This document shows, one piece after another, positions 48,658 through 58,447 of a stretch of DNA of 64,000 nucleotides (position 1 is the stretch's first letter; each line of letters opens with the position of its first letter). Below the pieces are notes generated by a model. That model was not told the DNA's origin. It worked only from the letters and a program-made list of their open reading frames with translations, and ran no database searches. Origin of the DNA: Burkholderia sp. BCC0322 (lineage in GTDB: Bacteria > Pseudomonadota > Gammaproteobacteria > Burkholderiales > Burkholderiaceae); NCBI RefSeq assembly GCF_902833045.1, contig NZ_CADFDU010000006.1, forward strand, positions 248,001 through 312,000, in the 5' to 3' direction. A program made the position numbers and the translations under genes.

Positions 48658-50301
48658 ATGGGCAAGCCGTTGCTGGGCCAGATGATGGACATGCCGTTGC
48701 TGGTTTCCTCGCTGATTTCTCATGCCGCGCGGCACGCCGGCGATACGGAGATCGTGTCGAAGCGCGTGGAAGGCGATCTGCATCGCTACACGTACCGCGA
48801 TTGCGAGCGCCGCGCGAAGCAACTGGCGCAGGCGCTCGCGCGGCTCGGCGTCGAAACCGGCGATCGCGTCGGTACGCTGGCGTGGAACGGCTACCGGCAT
48901 CTGGAAGCGTATTACGGGATTGGCGGCATGGGGGCCGTGTGCCACACGATCAACCCGCGCCTGTTCCCCGAGCAGATCGCGTACATCGTCAATCACGCGG
49001 AAGACCGCTACGTCTTCTTCGATATCAATTTCGCACCGCTCGTCGAGGCCATCGCACCGCAATGCCCGCACGTGAAGGGCTGGGTCGCGATGACGGACGC
49101 CGCGCACCTGCCGTCCGGCACGACGCCGTTCCTCTGTTACGAAACGCTCGTCGAAGCGGAGGATGGCCGCTACGAATGGCCGCGCCTCGACGAGCAGCAG
49201 GCGTCGGGGCTCTGCTACACGTCGGGCACGACCGGCAACCCGAAGGGCGTGCTGTATTCGCACCGCTCGACGGTGCTGCACGCGTACGGCGCCGCGCTGC
49301 CCGACGCGATGAACCTGTCCGGGATGGACGCCGTGCTGCCCGTCGTGCCGATGTTCCACGTCAACGCATGGGGCCTGCCGTACGCGGTGCCGCTCACGGG
49401 CGGCAAGCTCGTGCTGCCCGGCAAGGATCTCGACGGGAAATCGCTGTATGAGCTGATGGAAGCCGAGCGCGTGACTTTTTCCGCGGGCGTGCCGACCGTG
49501 TGGCTCGGCCTGCTCAACTACATGCGCGAGGCCGGCGTGCGCTTCTCGACGCTGAACCGCACGGTGATCGGCGGCTCCGCGTGCCCGCCCGCGATGCTGC
49601 GCACCTTCGAGGACGAATACGGCGTGCGCGTGATCCACGCATGGGGGATGACCGAGCTGTCGCCGCTCGGCACGCTCGCGAAGCTCAACTGGGCGCAGTC
49701 GCAGCGGCCGCTCGACGCGCAGCGCAAGCTGCTCGAAAAGCAGGGGCGCGTGATCTGCGGCGTCGACATGCGCATCGTCGGCGAGGACGGCCACGAACTG
49801 CCGTGGGACGGCGTCGCATTCGGCGAGCTGCAGGTGCGCGGCCCGTGGGTGATCGACCACTACTTTCGCGGCGATACGTCGCCGCTGTCGGACGGCTGGT
49901 TCCCGACCGGCGACGTCGCGACGATCGACCCCGACGGCTTCCTGCAGATCACCGACCGGAGCAAGGACGTGATCAAGTCGGGCGGCGAGTGGATCAGCTC
50001 GATCGACATCGAGAACGTCGCGATTGCGCACCCGGGCGTGGCCGAGGCCGCCTGCATCGCTTGTGCCCACCCGAAATGGACCGAGCGCCCGCTGCTCGTC
50101 GTGGTGCCGCGCGAAGGGGCGAACCTGAGCCGCGACGCGCTGCTCGCGTTCTACGAAGGCAAGGTCGCGAAATGGTGGGTTCCCGACGACGTCGTATTCG
50201 TTGAATCGCTGCCGCATACCGCGACCGGCAAGCTGCAGAAGCTGAAGCTGCGCGAGACGTTCCGCGATTACGTGTTGCCGACGGCGGTCTGCGAGCCGTA
50301 A
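48658..50301 (+). CDS. Fatty acid/3-methylthiopropionyl-type acyl-CoA ligase
   Basis: A 547-residue AMP-forming acyl-CoA synthetase. The adenylation motif [17 protein letters not shown] is at about 183-199, the A5 motif [11 protein letters not shown] near 328, the hinge region [19 protein letters not shown] near 420-440, and the A10 lysine in [13 protein letters not shown] near the C-terminus. The sequence style is that of the medium/long-chain or DmdB-like subfamily. Substrate is not resolved. It begins the plus-strand beta-oxidation cluster and is divergent from selO. Confidence 0.9.
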   Translation: MGKPLLGQMMDMPLLVSSLISHAARHAGDTEIVSKRVEGDLHRYTYRDCERRAKQLAQALARLGVETGDRVGTLAWNGYRHLEAYYGIGGMGAVCHTINPRLFPEQIAYIVNHAEDRYVFFDINFAPLVEAIAPQCPHVKGWVAMTDAAHLPSGTTPFLCYETLVEAEDGRYEWPRLDEQQASGLCYTSGTTGNPKGVLYSHRSTVLHAYGAALPDAMNLSGMDAVLPVVPMFHVNAWGLPYAVPLTGGKLVLPGKDLDGKSLYELMEAERVTFSAGVPTVWLGLLNYMREAGVRFSTLNRTVIGGSACPPAMLRTFEDEYGVRVIHAWGMTELSPLGTLAKLNWAQSQRPLDAQRKLLEKQGRVICGVDMRIVGEDGHELPWDGVAFGELQVRGPWVIDHYFRGDTSPLSDGWFPTGDVATIDPDGFLQITDRSKDVIKSGGEWISSIDIENVAIAHPGVAEAACIACAHPKWTERPLLVVVPREGANLSRDALLAFYEGKVAKWWVPDDVVFVESLPHTATGKLQKLKLRETFRDYVLPTAVCEP

Positions 50302-50489
50302 CGCCGGGCGCGGTCCGGAAGCGGCTCGTGAAACGGTCGCCCGATCCGTCCCCGGATCGGGAACAAAATTCAAATTGAACGACCGTGCTTTTTCGTTGTA
50401 TGCTGCCTCCGTTCATCCGGACATGCGGCTGTTCGACCGCGCACAATGAAGCGCAGCCACCCCGGCGCGCGATGCATGGAGGCAGGCAG

Positions 50490-52574
50490 ATGGCAGTGGA
50501 TTACTCGACTCGCGACGGCGTGGCCGTCCTTACGCTCAACAATCCGCCCGTCAACGGGCTTGGTCTGTCGACCCGTCAGGGTGTCATGGACGCGCTCGAT
50601 CGCGCCGCGCAGGATCCGTCGGTCACGGCCATCGTGCTGACCGGCGCGGGACGCGCCTTCTCGGGCGGCGCCGACATCACCGAATTCAATACGCCGAAGG
50701 CGTTGCAGGAACCGACGCTGCACACCGTGATCCGCGCGGTGGAGGCGAGCGCGAAACCCGTCGTCGCGGCGCTGCACAGCGTCGTGATGGGCGGCGGCCT
50801 CGAGCTCGCGCTCGGCGCGCACTACCGCGTCGCGGCGCCCGGTGCGCAGGTCGCGCTGCCCGAAGTGAAGCTCGGCCTGCTGCCGGGCGCAGGCGGCACG
50901 CAGCGCCTGCCGCGCGCGGTGGGGCTCGAAACCGCACTGAACATGATCGTGTCGGGCGCGCCCGTGCCGTCGGAGCAGCTCGCGAAGAGCGGGCTGTTCG
51001 ACGAAATGGCCGACGGCGACCTGCTCGACGCGGCCGTCACGTTCGCCCGCAAGGTCGGTGCGCAGAAGGGGCCGCATCCGCGCGTGCGCGATCGCAAGAT
51101 CGTCCACGCGAACGCAGCGGGCTTCATCCAGTTCGCGCGCAATTCGGCCCGGGCCGCCGCACCGAATTTCCCCGCGCCGCACAAGTGCATCGACGCGATC
51201 GAGGCCGGCGTGCTGCACGGCTTCGACAAGGGCAGCGTCGCCGAGCGCGAGGGTTTCGTCGCGTTGATGATGACGCCGGAAAGCCGCGCGCTGCGGCATG
51301 CGTTCTTCGGCGAGCGCGCGGCGAGCAAGATTCCCGACGTGCCGGCCGATACGCCGTTGCGCGAGATCCGCCGCGTCGGCGTGATCGGCGCGGGCACGAT
51401 GGGCGGCGGGATCGCGATGAACTTCGTCAACGCGGGCCTGCCCGTCACGCTGCTCGAGACGAAACAGGAAGCGCTCGAGCGCGGCGTCGCGACGATCCGC
51501 AAGAACTACGACGCGCAGGTGAAGAAGGGCAAGCTCACGCAGGAGAAGCTCGACGCGCGCATGGCGCTGATCACGCCGACGTTGTCCTACGACGACCTGA
51601 AGGACGCCGACCTGATCGTCGAGGCCGTGTTCGAGGAACTCGGCGTGAAGGAGCAGGTGTTCAGGAAGCTCGACGAAGTCGCGAAGGCGGGCGCGATCCT
51701 CGCGTCGAACACGTCGACGCTCGACGTCGACAAGATCGCGGCGTTCACGAAGCGTCCGCAGGACGTCGTCGGCATGCACTTCTTCAGCCCGGCGAACGTG
51801 ATGAAGCTGCTCGAGGTCGTGCGCGGCGCGCAGACCGCGAAGGACGTGCTCGCCACCGTAATGGCGGTGGCGAAGAAGATCCGCAAGACGGCGGTCGTGT
51901 CGGGCGTGTGCGACGGCTTCATCGGCAACCGGATGATCGAGCAGTACATTCGTCAGGCGCTCTTCATGCTCGAGGAAGGCGCGCTGCCCGCGCAGGTCGA
52001 CCGGGCGATCGAGAAATTCGGTTTCGCGATGGGCCCGTTCCGGATGAGCGACCTCGCCGGCAACGACATCGGCTGGGCGATCCGCAAGCGCCGCTACGTC
52101 GAGCAGCCCGGTCTCCAGTACTCGAAGATCGCCGACCGCCTCTGCGAGCAGGGCCGCTTCGGCCAGAAGACGGGGGCCGGCTGGTACGACTACGTGCCGG
52201 GCGATCGCAAGGCAAAGCCGTCGTCGCTCGTCGACGAGATGGTCGTCGCGTATTCGAAGGAGCGCGGCGTCGAGCGGCGCAAGATCGGCGACGACGAGAT
52301 CGTCGAGCGGCTCGTGTTCGCGCTCGTCAACGAAGGCGCGAAGATCCTCGAAGAGAAGATCGCGTCGAAGGCATCCGACATCGACATGGTCTACCTGACC
52401 GGCTATGGCTTCCCGCTGTGGCGCGGCGGCCCGATGCTGTACGCGGACATGGTTGGCCTCTACAACGTCGAGCGCGCGATTCGCCGCTACGCGGCTGCGC
52501 CGAATGGCGACGCATGGCAGCTCGCGCCGTCGATCGCGGAGCTCGCGAAGGCCGGCCGCGGGTTCAACGGCTGA
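50490..52574 (+). CDS. FadB/FadJ-like enoyl-CoA hydratase/3-hydroxyacyl-CoA dehydrogenase
   Basis: A 694-residue fusion catalysing two consecutive steps of beta-oxidation. The N-terminal crotonase domain (about 1-185) contains LTGAGRAFSGGADITEF and the catalytic-loop segment ALPEVKLGLLPGAGGTQRLP. The dehydrogenase begins at about 293 with VGVIGAGTMGGGIAMNFVNA and includes SNTSTLDVDKIA and GMHFFSPANVMKLLE. GGAGG before the ATG at 50490 selects this start. It lies between the acyl-CoA ligase and a thiolase, forming a set for degrading an acyl chain. Confidence 0.94.
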   Translation: MAVDYSTRDGVAVLTLNNPPVNGLGLSTRQGVMDALDRAAQDPSVTAIVLTGAGRAFSGGADITEFNTPKALQEPTLHTVIRAVEASAKPVVAALHSVVMGGGLELALGAHYRVAAPGAQVALPEVKLGLLPGAGGTQRLPRAVGLETALNMIVSGAPVPSEQLAKSGLFDEMADGDLLDAAVTFARKVGAQKGPHPRVRDRKIVHANAAGFIQFARNSARAAAPNFPAPHKCIDAIEAGVLHGFDKGSVAEREGFVALMMTPESRALRHAFFGERAASKIPDVPADTPLREIRRVGVIGAGTMGGGIAMNFVNAGLPVTLLETKQEALERGVATIRKNYDAQVKKGKLTQEKLDARMALITPTLSYDDLKDADLIVEAVFEELGVKEQVFRKLDEVAKAGAILASNTSTLDVDKIAAFTKRPQDVVGMHFFSPANVMKLLEVVRGAQTAKDVLATVMAVAKKIRKTAVVSGVCDGFIGNRMIEQYIRQALFMLEEGALPAQVDRAIEKFGFAMGPFRMSDLAGNDIGWAIRKRRYVEQPGLQYSKIADRLCEQGRFGQKTGAGWYDYVPGDRKAKPSSLVDEMVVAYSKERGVERRKIGDDEIVERLVFALVNEGAKILEEKIASKASDIDMVYLTGYGFPLWRGGPMLYADMVGLYNVERAIRRYAAAPNGDAWQLAPSIAELAKAGRGFNG

Positions 52575-52614
52575 CGCGCCGGATCGCGGCGCGACGAACA
52601 CCCGGAGAAATGCA

Positions 52615-53247
52615 ATGAAACGCACCGACGACGTACTGCTCGTGATCGACGTGCAGTACGACTTCATGCCGGGCGGCGCGCTCGCGGTGCCCGACGGCGA
52701 CGCGGTCGTGCCGGTGATCAACGCGCTCGCGCAACGCTTCGACCAGGTCGTGCTGACGCAGGACTGGCACCCGCGCGAGCACGTGTCGTTCGCGGCGAAC
52801 CATCCGGGCCGCGAACCGTTCTCCACGCTCGCGCTGCCGTACGGCGAACAGGTGCTGTGGCCCGTGCACTGCGTGCAGGACACCGACGGCGCGGCGCTGC
52901 ATCGCGACCTCGACATCCCGCATGCGCGGCTCGTGATCCGCAAGGGCGGCGACGCGCAAGTCGACAGCTATTCCGCGTTCGTCGAAGCCGACCGCACGAC
53001 GCGCACAGGGCTTGCGGGCTATCTGCACGAGCTCGGCGCGAAACGCGTGTGGTGCTGCGGGCTCGCGACCGACTACTGCGTCGCGTGGTCGGCGCTCGAT
53101 GCGCGCGCGGCGGGTTTCGAAGCCGCGGTGATCAACGATGCGTGCCGCGCGATCGACCTGAACGGGTCGCTCGCCCACGCATGGCAGCAGATGCAGGCAG
53201 CGGGCGTCGCGCACGTGACGTCCGCGGGCGCGCGCCAGGCGGCGTAG
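52615..53247 (+). CDS. pncA: Nicotinamidase/pyrazinamidase-like isochorismatase-family hydrolase
   Basis: A 210-residue hydrolase of the PncA type, nicotinamide to nicotinate for NAD salvage. The triad is Asp12 (LLVIDVQYDFMPGGAL), Lys110 (VIRKGGD) and Cys155 (GLATDYCVAWSALDA). The metal site is visible as TQDWHPREHVSF (Asp50, His52, His57) with a later histidine. All residues required of PncA are present, so the call is better supported than for a generic isochorismatase. It lies between the hydratase/dehydrogenase and the thiolase genes, an unexpected neighbour. Confidence 0.93.
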   Translation: MKRTDDVLLVIDVQYDFMPGGALAVPDGDAVVPVINALAQRFDQVVLTQDWHPREHVSFAANHPGREPFSTLALPYGEQVLWPVHCVQDTDGAALHRDLDIPHARLVIRKGGDAQVDSYSAFVEADRTTRTGLAGYLHELGAKRVWCCGLATDYCVAWSALDARAAGFEAAVINDACRAIDLNGSLAHAWQQMQAAGVAHVTSAGARQAA

Positions 53248-53298
53248 CGCATTCCCCCATCCGATTCAGGACATGAAGCAGGACCGAAGGAGACTCGC

Positions 53299-54477
53299 AT
53301 GACCGAAGCCGTAATCGTATCGACCGCCCGCACGCCGTTGGCGAAATCCTGGCGCGGTGCCTTCAACATGACGCACGGCGCGACGCTCGGCGGCCACGTG
53401 GTCGCGGCCGCGCTCGAACGCGCGAAGCTCGACCCCGCACACGTCGAGGACGTGATCATGGGTTGCGCGAACTCCGAAGGCGCGACCGGCGCGAACATCG
53501 CGCGGCAGATCGCGCTGCGCGCGGGGCTGCCCGTGACGGTGCCGGGGATGACGGTGAACCGCTTCTGCTCGTCCGGGCTGCAGACCATCGCGCTGGCCGC
53601 GCAGCGGATCATCGCGGGCGAAGGTGAAGTGTTTGTGGCGGGCGGCGTCGAATCGATCTCGTGCGTGCAGAACGAGATGAACCATCACATGATCCAGGAA
53701 GGCTGGCTCGCCCAGCACAAGCCGGAGATCTACTGGAACATGCTGCAGACGGCCGAGAACGTCGCGAAGCGCTACGGCATCTCGAAGGAGCGGCAGGACG
53801 AGTACGGCGTGCAGTCGCAATTGCGGGCGGCGGCCGCGCAGGAAGCCGGGCGTTTTCACGACGAGATCGTGCCGATCACCGTGCTCGCGGGCATCGCCGA
53901 CAAGGCGACGGGCCGCTTGTTCACGAAGGAAGTGACGGTGTCGGCCGACGAAGGGATTCGCCCCGACACGACGCTCGAAGGCGTGTCGAAGATCCGCTCG
54001 GCCGTGCCGGGTGGCGTGATCACCGCCGGCAACGCGAGCCAGTTCTCGGACGGTGCGTCGGCCTGCGTCGTGATGAGCGCCGACGCCGCGCAGCGCGAAG
54101 GGCTGCAGCCGCTCGGCGTATTCCGCGGTTTCGCGGTGGCCGGTTGCGAACCGGACGAGATGGGCATCGGCCCCGTGTTCGCGGTACCCAAGCTGCTGAA
54201 GCAGGCGGGGTTGAAGGTCGCCGATATCGGCCTGTGGGAATTGAACGAAGCGTTCGCCGTGCAGGTGCTGTACTGCCGCGACACGCTCGGGATTCCTGAG
54301 GATCGCCTGAACGTGAACGGCGGCGCGATCGCGGTCGGCCATCCGTACGGCGTATCGGGCGCGCGCCTGACGGGCCATGCGCTGATCGAGGGCAAGCGGC
54401 GCGGCGTGAAGTACGTGGTCGTCACGATGTGCATCGGCGGCGGGCAGGGCGCAGCCGGGCTGTTCGAAATCCTCTGA
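53299..54477 (+). CDS. Acetyl-CoA acyltransferase (thiolase)
   Basis: A 392-residue thiolase completing beta-oxidation by cleaving 3-ketoacyl-CoA. The acyl-accepting Cys90 is in [18 protein letters not shown], the base His348 in [16 protein letters not shown], and the second cysteine Cys378 in [15 protein letters not shown]. Ribosome binding is supported by AAGGAG before the ATG at 53299. It ends the ligase-hydratase/dehydrogenase-nicotinamidase-thiolase series. Confidence 0.95.
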   Translation: MTEAVIVSTARTPLAKSWRGAFNMTHGATLGGHVVAAALERAKLDPAHVEDVIMGCANSEGATGANIARQIALRAGLPVTVPGMTVNRFCSSGLQTIALAAQRIIAGEGEVFVAGGVESISCVQNEMNHHMIQEGWLAQHKPEIYWNMLQTAENVAKRYGISKERQDEYGVQSQLRAAAAQEAGRFHDEIVPITVLAGIADKATGRLFTKEVTVSADEGIRPDTTLEGVSKIRSAVPGGVITAGNASQFSDGASACVVMSADAAQREGLQPLGVFRGFAVAGCEPDEMGIGPVFAVPKLLKQAGLKVADIGLWELNEAFAVQVLYCRDTLGIPEDRLNVNGGAIAVGHPYGVSGARLTGHALIEGKRRGVKYVVVTMCIGGGQGAAGLFEIL

Positions 54478-54610
54478 TCTTTGACGCCGAGCGGCCGCGG
54501 TTTCGCTTCGGCGAGGCAGGCGGCCGCGGCGCGAATCGGTGCGACTGATCCGCTATTCGAAACAATCGGGAAGCAAAAGGCATGCGCCCGGCAATGCCGT
54601 TTCCCCTTAC

Positions 54611-54638
54611 TTGTCAAACGAATTGCCCCACCTATACT
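54611..54638 (+). promoter_or_regulatory. Promoter of the diguanylate cyclase gene
   Basis: TTGTCA (54611-54616), 16-base spacer, TATACT (54633-54638). Both boxes match the sigma-70 consensus in five of six positions. The expected start leaves a leader of about 95 bases before the ATG at 54739. Confidence 0.65.
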
Positions 54639-54738
54639 TGCTCTGACATTTGCCTTTCGGCACGATGGGCCGGATCGTGCGTCGTGCGATCCGTGCCGCG
54701 AAGGCTAGAACCAACGCAGCAGACCGACCGGGGACCGA

Positions 54739-56139
54739 ATGAGTACGACCTATGCAGCCGGGGAACCGCCGCGCGTCGTCAGCGCGGCCGCGAGGCTCTA
54801 CGCGAAATGCCTGCTGGTCGGATTCGCGTTGCTGCCCGCCTATCTGATCGCCTATCTGTGGTTCTTCAGCGACCCGCGCGTCGTGTTCGAGAACCACGCG
54901 TTCCATGAAATCGCGATCGCCGCCGCGACCCTCGAAGGCGCGTTCGTCACCTACGTTACGTGGGTGTGCTACCGGTCGTCCGGCGAGCCGCTGCTGCGCT
55001 GGCTGACTCTTGGCTTTCTCGGCTTCGCGATGATCTATGCGCTGCATGGCGCGTTCACCGGGATGGCGCATCACAACATCTGGCTGTTCCTGCTATACGG
55101 GCCCGCGTCGCGGCTCGTGATGTCGATCCTGCTGCTCACGGGCCTGCTGTCCTATTCGAGTCCGCCCGATCGCATCGAGAAGCGCACGAGCATGCGCACG
55201 TGGCTGCCGTGGATCGTGTTCTTCGTGATCGTCAACGTGGCCGTGGCGTACATTGCGTATTCGCCGGTCGCGGGCGCGCCGGGCACGCGGCTGTCGATGG
55301 AAGGCGGCGCGCTCGTGTTCTCGCTGCTGAACGTCGCCGTGCTGCTCGCGCGGCGGATCCGCTCGCCGCTGATGATGATCTACGGCGTGTCGATCGTGGC
55401 GTTTGCGCTGTCGTCGCTCGCGTTCATTCTCGGCAAGCCGTGGAATCACATGTGGTGGCTCGCGCACGCGATTTTCGCGGGCGGTTTCTTCCTGCTCAGC
55501 TACGGTGTCGTGCAGGCGCTGCAGACGACGCGCTCGTTCTCGGCGATCTACAGCCAGGAAGACCTGATGAGCCGGCTGTCGGAATCGATGGCGCGTACCG
55601 AGAGCGCGCTGCAGGAACTGCGACGCACGAACCAGAAGCTCGAATACATCGCCGCGACCGATCCGATGACGGGCGCGTCGAACCGCCGGCAGTTCATCGC
55701 GCAGGTCGAGCGCGAGATGGCGCGGGCCGAGCGTGACGGCACACCGTTCTGCCTGCTCGCGCTCGATCTCGACAATTTCAAGAACATCAACGATGCATAC
55801 GGGCACCAGATCGGCGACGAGGTGCTGCGTGGCGTCGTGCGCCAGTGCCTCGATGCGATCCGGCCGGCCGGCGGGCTCGCGCGGGTCGGCGGCGAGGAGT
55901 TCATGGCGCTACTGCCGGAAATGCCGCTCGAAGGCGCGCGGATGACCGCCGAGCGCGTGCGCTCGTCGATCGCGAGTTCGCCGTTCGGGCTCGATTTCAA
56001 GCGCGTGCAGGTGACGGTCAGCGTCGGTGTCGCGCAATACGGGGCCGACGGCAGCACGGTCGATGCGTTGCTGCGCGTGGTCGGCGAACGCCTGTACCAG
56101 GCGAAACGGGAAGGGCGGAACCGGGTCGTTTCGCGGTGA
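54739..56139 (+). CDS. Membrane diguanylate cyclase (GGDEF)
   Basis: A 466-residue protein with about seven to eight predicted membrane helices in the first 275 residues, a short coiled-coil (about 285-310, SRLSESMARTESALQELRRT) and a C-terminal GGDEF domain. The active-site motif is GGEEF at 384-388, which is a functional variant, preceded by DPMTGASNRRQF and DLDNFKNINDAYGHQIGDEV. No RxxD inhibitory site is present in front of GGEEF, so product inhibition is unlikely. It makes cyclic di-GMP in response to an unknown membrane signal. It has its own promoter. Confidence 0.94.
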   Translation: MSTTYAAGEPPRVVSAAARLYAKCLLVGFALLPAYLIAYLWFFSDPRVVFENHAFHEIAIAAATLEGAFVTYVTWVCYRSSGEPLLRWLTLGFLGFAMIYALHGAFTGMAHHNIWLFLLYGPASRLVMSILLLTGLLSYSSPPDRIEKRTSMRTWLPWIVFFVIVNVAVAYIAYSPVAGAPGTRLSMEGGALVFSLLNVAVLLARRIRSPLMMIYGVSIVAFALSSLAFILGKPWNHMWWLAHAIFAGGFFLLSYGVVQALQTTRSFSAIYSQEDLMSRLSESMARTESALQELRRTNQKLEYIAATDPMTGASNRRQFIAQVEREMARAERDGTPFCLLALDLDNFKNINDAYGHQIGDEVLRGVVRQCLDAIRPAGGLARVGGEEFMALLPEMPLEGARMTAERVRSSIASSPFGLDFKRVQVTVSVGVAQYGADGSTVDALLRVVGERLYQAKREGRNRVVSR

Positions 56140-56302
56140 CATGGGTTTGCGCGGCACGCGGGCACGGGTGATCGGGCGCGCGACGTTCGGCAACGCGGTC
56201 GTGCGGAAGCGGTGTCGATCGCTTCAATGCCTGCCGAAGCCCCGGTGGCGGTGACGCCCCCGGGGCTTGTGCATGCCCGGTCGGCATGCGTCCGGCGCTG
56301 CG

Positions 56303-58447
56303 TTACCGCGATGCCAGGGCCGCTGCACTCTTCTTCGGCTGAGCATCCTGCATCCGCTGCGCCGCCTGCCACCAGTACTTGCCCGCACGCTGCTGCGGAT
56401 CGCGGATCGCGAGATACGTCGTACTCCAGAGCTGCGCCGCGTTCGCCTCGGTGGCGTCCGCGCTGCGCGTGCCGAATGCATCGGTCTGGTACTTGCCGTT
56501 CACGTAGGACCATGTCCACATTTCCGACGTGCGCATGTCGCGTCCGTTCGAGATAACCTGCCAGATTGTCTGCCGCGCCTGCGTGAGCAGCGTGCGTGTC
56601 GCGGCCGACAGGTCCTGGCGCGCGAGCTGGCGATCGAGCCCGGCCACCCACATCGCCTGCTGCCACGACCAGATTACCGTGCCGTGATACGCGGAACTGG
56701 TGAACTTCGGCCACAGCGCCTGGCTTGCATACGCAGGATTCGCGATCAGCATCCCGGCATCGGTCACGAGCCCGGTCGGGAACGGCCGCGTGACGTCGGC
56801 GACGATCCGCTGAAGCTCGTCGTCCGGCGGCGTGCCGAACAGCAGCGCGAAGCCGCCGTCGGAATTCATCACCGGGATCGGATTGCCCTGCTGATCGAGC
56901 GACAGCGCGTAGAACGCCAGCGGCACGCCCGGTGCGGTGCCGGCCGGCACGCCGGTGGACGGCGCATAGGCCGACACGTCGGTGGCCGCCTGTGCGGCCG
57001 GCACGCTGACCTGGAACAGCGGAGGTGCCTGCGTCTCCCACGTGGCCGCCTGGTTCGCCGTGTTGGCGAGCGTCGCGCGATGTCCGGCATCCAGATACGG
57101 ATCGAGCAGGCCGCGTGTGAGGAATGCGTTCGCCGCGCGCAGCGCGGCCGGCACGAGCACCGCATTCACGTCGTACGGGTAGACGCCGCCGCCAAGCCCG
57201 TCGGTACTGTCGCGCCAGTTGCCGACGATCTCGCCGGGCCGCAGGTGGATCAGGTTCGCGACCGACGGCTGCTGCGCGAACGGCTGCGCGGTCGTCGCGA
57301 CGTGCAGCAGGTTGACGACCAGGCGGCTGCCGTTGGTCTGCCCGTCGCTGCCGCGCTGTGCGAGATACGCGGCCGCGCGGGCCTGGCCGCGCGTATCGTC
57401 GATCAGCCACGCGGCGGCGATCGGCGCGAGCAGGTAGTCGCTGTCGATCATCTTGTAGTCGTAGGTTGGCGTCGAATCGTTCGGCCGCCCGTTCTTCTGG
57501 TTGTCGACGAGCGCGAATTCGCCGATACCTTCCTCGTGCGCGACCTTGCCGTCGGTCGCCAGCCGGCTCAGCACCGACGACAGGCCGGCCTCGATCGCCG
57601 CGGGTTCGAGCACGGGCATCAGCATGCGCACCGAGATCAGCGTGTCGCGACCGAAGTAGGTGTCGTACTGCCACGAGCCGGCCAGCAGCTTGTCGTGGAA
57701 GCTCAGGAACTCGAGCACGTTCTGGCTCACCGGGTCGGGGTTGACGGACGGCGCGAGCAGGTCGGCACGCGTGATCGGCGACAACGGCGTCTCGCCCGAC
57801 AGCGCATCGACATGCAGCCGCAGCGTGCGCGAGCCCGCCGGTGCGCTCAGGACGAGCTTGCCGCCCGCTGCCGGCGCGATGCTGCCGCCGTCGCGCAGCG
57901 TGATGCGCAGCGAATAGCCGGGCGCGCCGTCGATCCGGTCGCGTTGCCATTGTGCGGCACTGCCCTGGACCGTCGGCGCGGTGAGGATCTGCTGCGGAAC
58001 CGTTGCGCCGCCGTTGAAATCGCGCAGGAAGCGCACGTTGCTGAGCACGCCCTGGCGGATCGTCAGCGTGTTGGTGTCCACCGACACGTCGGCGCCGATA
58101 CCGTACAGCGGGCGGCCGTGTGCGTCGGGTGCCGATAGCGCGGACGGCGACGTGTCGAGGCTCCAGGTCACCGGCTGCGCGGTGTCGTCGAACCACAGCC
58201 CCGTGCCGCTGTTGCCGGCGGGGAAGACCACGAGCAGGCGCGGCTTCGTCGACGAGCGCGCGAGCAGGTGCGCGGCGACCTTGTCCTGCCGGTAGAACGC
58301 GTTGATCTGGCCACCGGTGTCCATGCGGAACGACAGCGCGGCCTGGTTCGATGGCGGGTTGGCCGGCTGGATGTCGTCGTCGTTGCAGGCGGCGAGCAGG
58401 CCGGCGCAGACGAATCCCGTGCACAGCGATTTCGCGAAGCGATGCAT
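56303..58447 (-). CDS. Lipoprotein with a glycogen-debranching-type (alpha/alpha)6 barrel
   Basis: A 714-residue lipoprotein. The signal peptide ends in the lipobox LLAAC, with Cys21 lipidated and Asn at the next position, so outer-membrane sorting is expected. No strong family match could be named. The segment YDTYFGRDTLISVRMLMP (about 265) resembles the conserved GRDT motif of amylo-1,6-glucosidase/GDE-type proteins. Motifs such as HEEGIGEF, YDYKMIDSDYLL and WSWQQAMWVAGL fit six-hairpin glycosidases. GGAGGG precedes the ATG at 58447. A role in outer-surface or periplasmic glycan breakdown is inference. It stands alone, convergent with the diguanylate cyclase. Confidence 0.75.
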   Translation of the reverse strand: MHRFAKSLCTGFVCAGLLAACNDDDIQPANPPSNQAALSFRMDTGGQINAFYRQDKVAAHLLARSSTKPRLLVVFPAGNSGTGLWFDDTAQPVTWSLDTSPSALSAPDAHGRPLYGIGADVSVDTNTLTIRQGVLSNVRFLRDFNGGATVPQQILTAPTVQGSAAQWQRDRIDGAPGYSLRITLRDGGSIAPAAGGKLVLSAPAGSRTLRLHVDALSGETPLSPITRADLLAPSVNPDPVSQNVLEFLSFHDKLLAGSWQYDTYFGRDTLISVRMLMPVLEPAAIEAGLSSVLSRLATDGKVAHEEGIGEFALVDNQKNGRPNDSTPTYDYKMIDSDYLLAPIAAAWLIDDTRGQARAAAYLAQRGSDGQTNGSRLVVNLLHVATTAQPFAQQPSVANLIHLRPGEIVGNWRDSTDGLGGGVYPYDVNAVLVPAALRAANAFLTRGLLDPYLDAGHRATLANTANQAATWETQAPPLFQVSVPAAQAATDVSAYAPSTGVPAGTAPGVPLAFYALSLDQQGNPIPVMNSDGGFALLFGTPPDDELQRIVADVTRPFPTGLVTDAGMLIANPAYASQALWPKFTSSAYHGTVIWSWQQAMWVAGLDRQLARQDLSAATRTLLTQARQTIWQVISNGRDMRTSEMWTWSYVNGKYQTDAFGTRSADATEANAAQLWSTTYLAIRDPQQRAGKYWWQAAQRMQDAQPKKSAAALASR

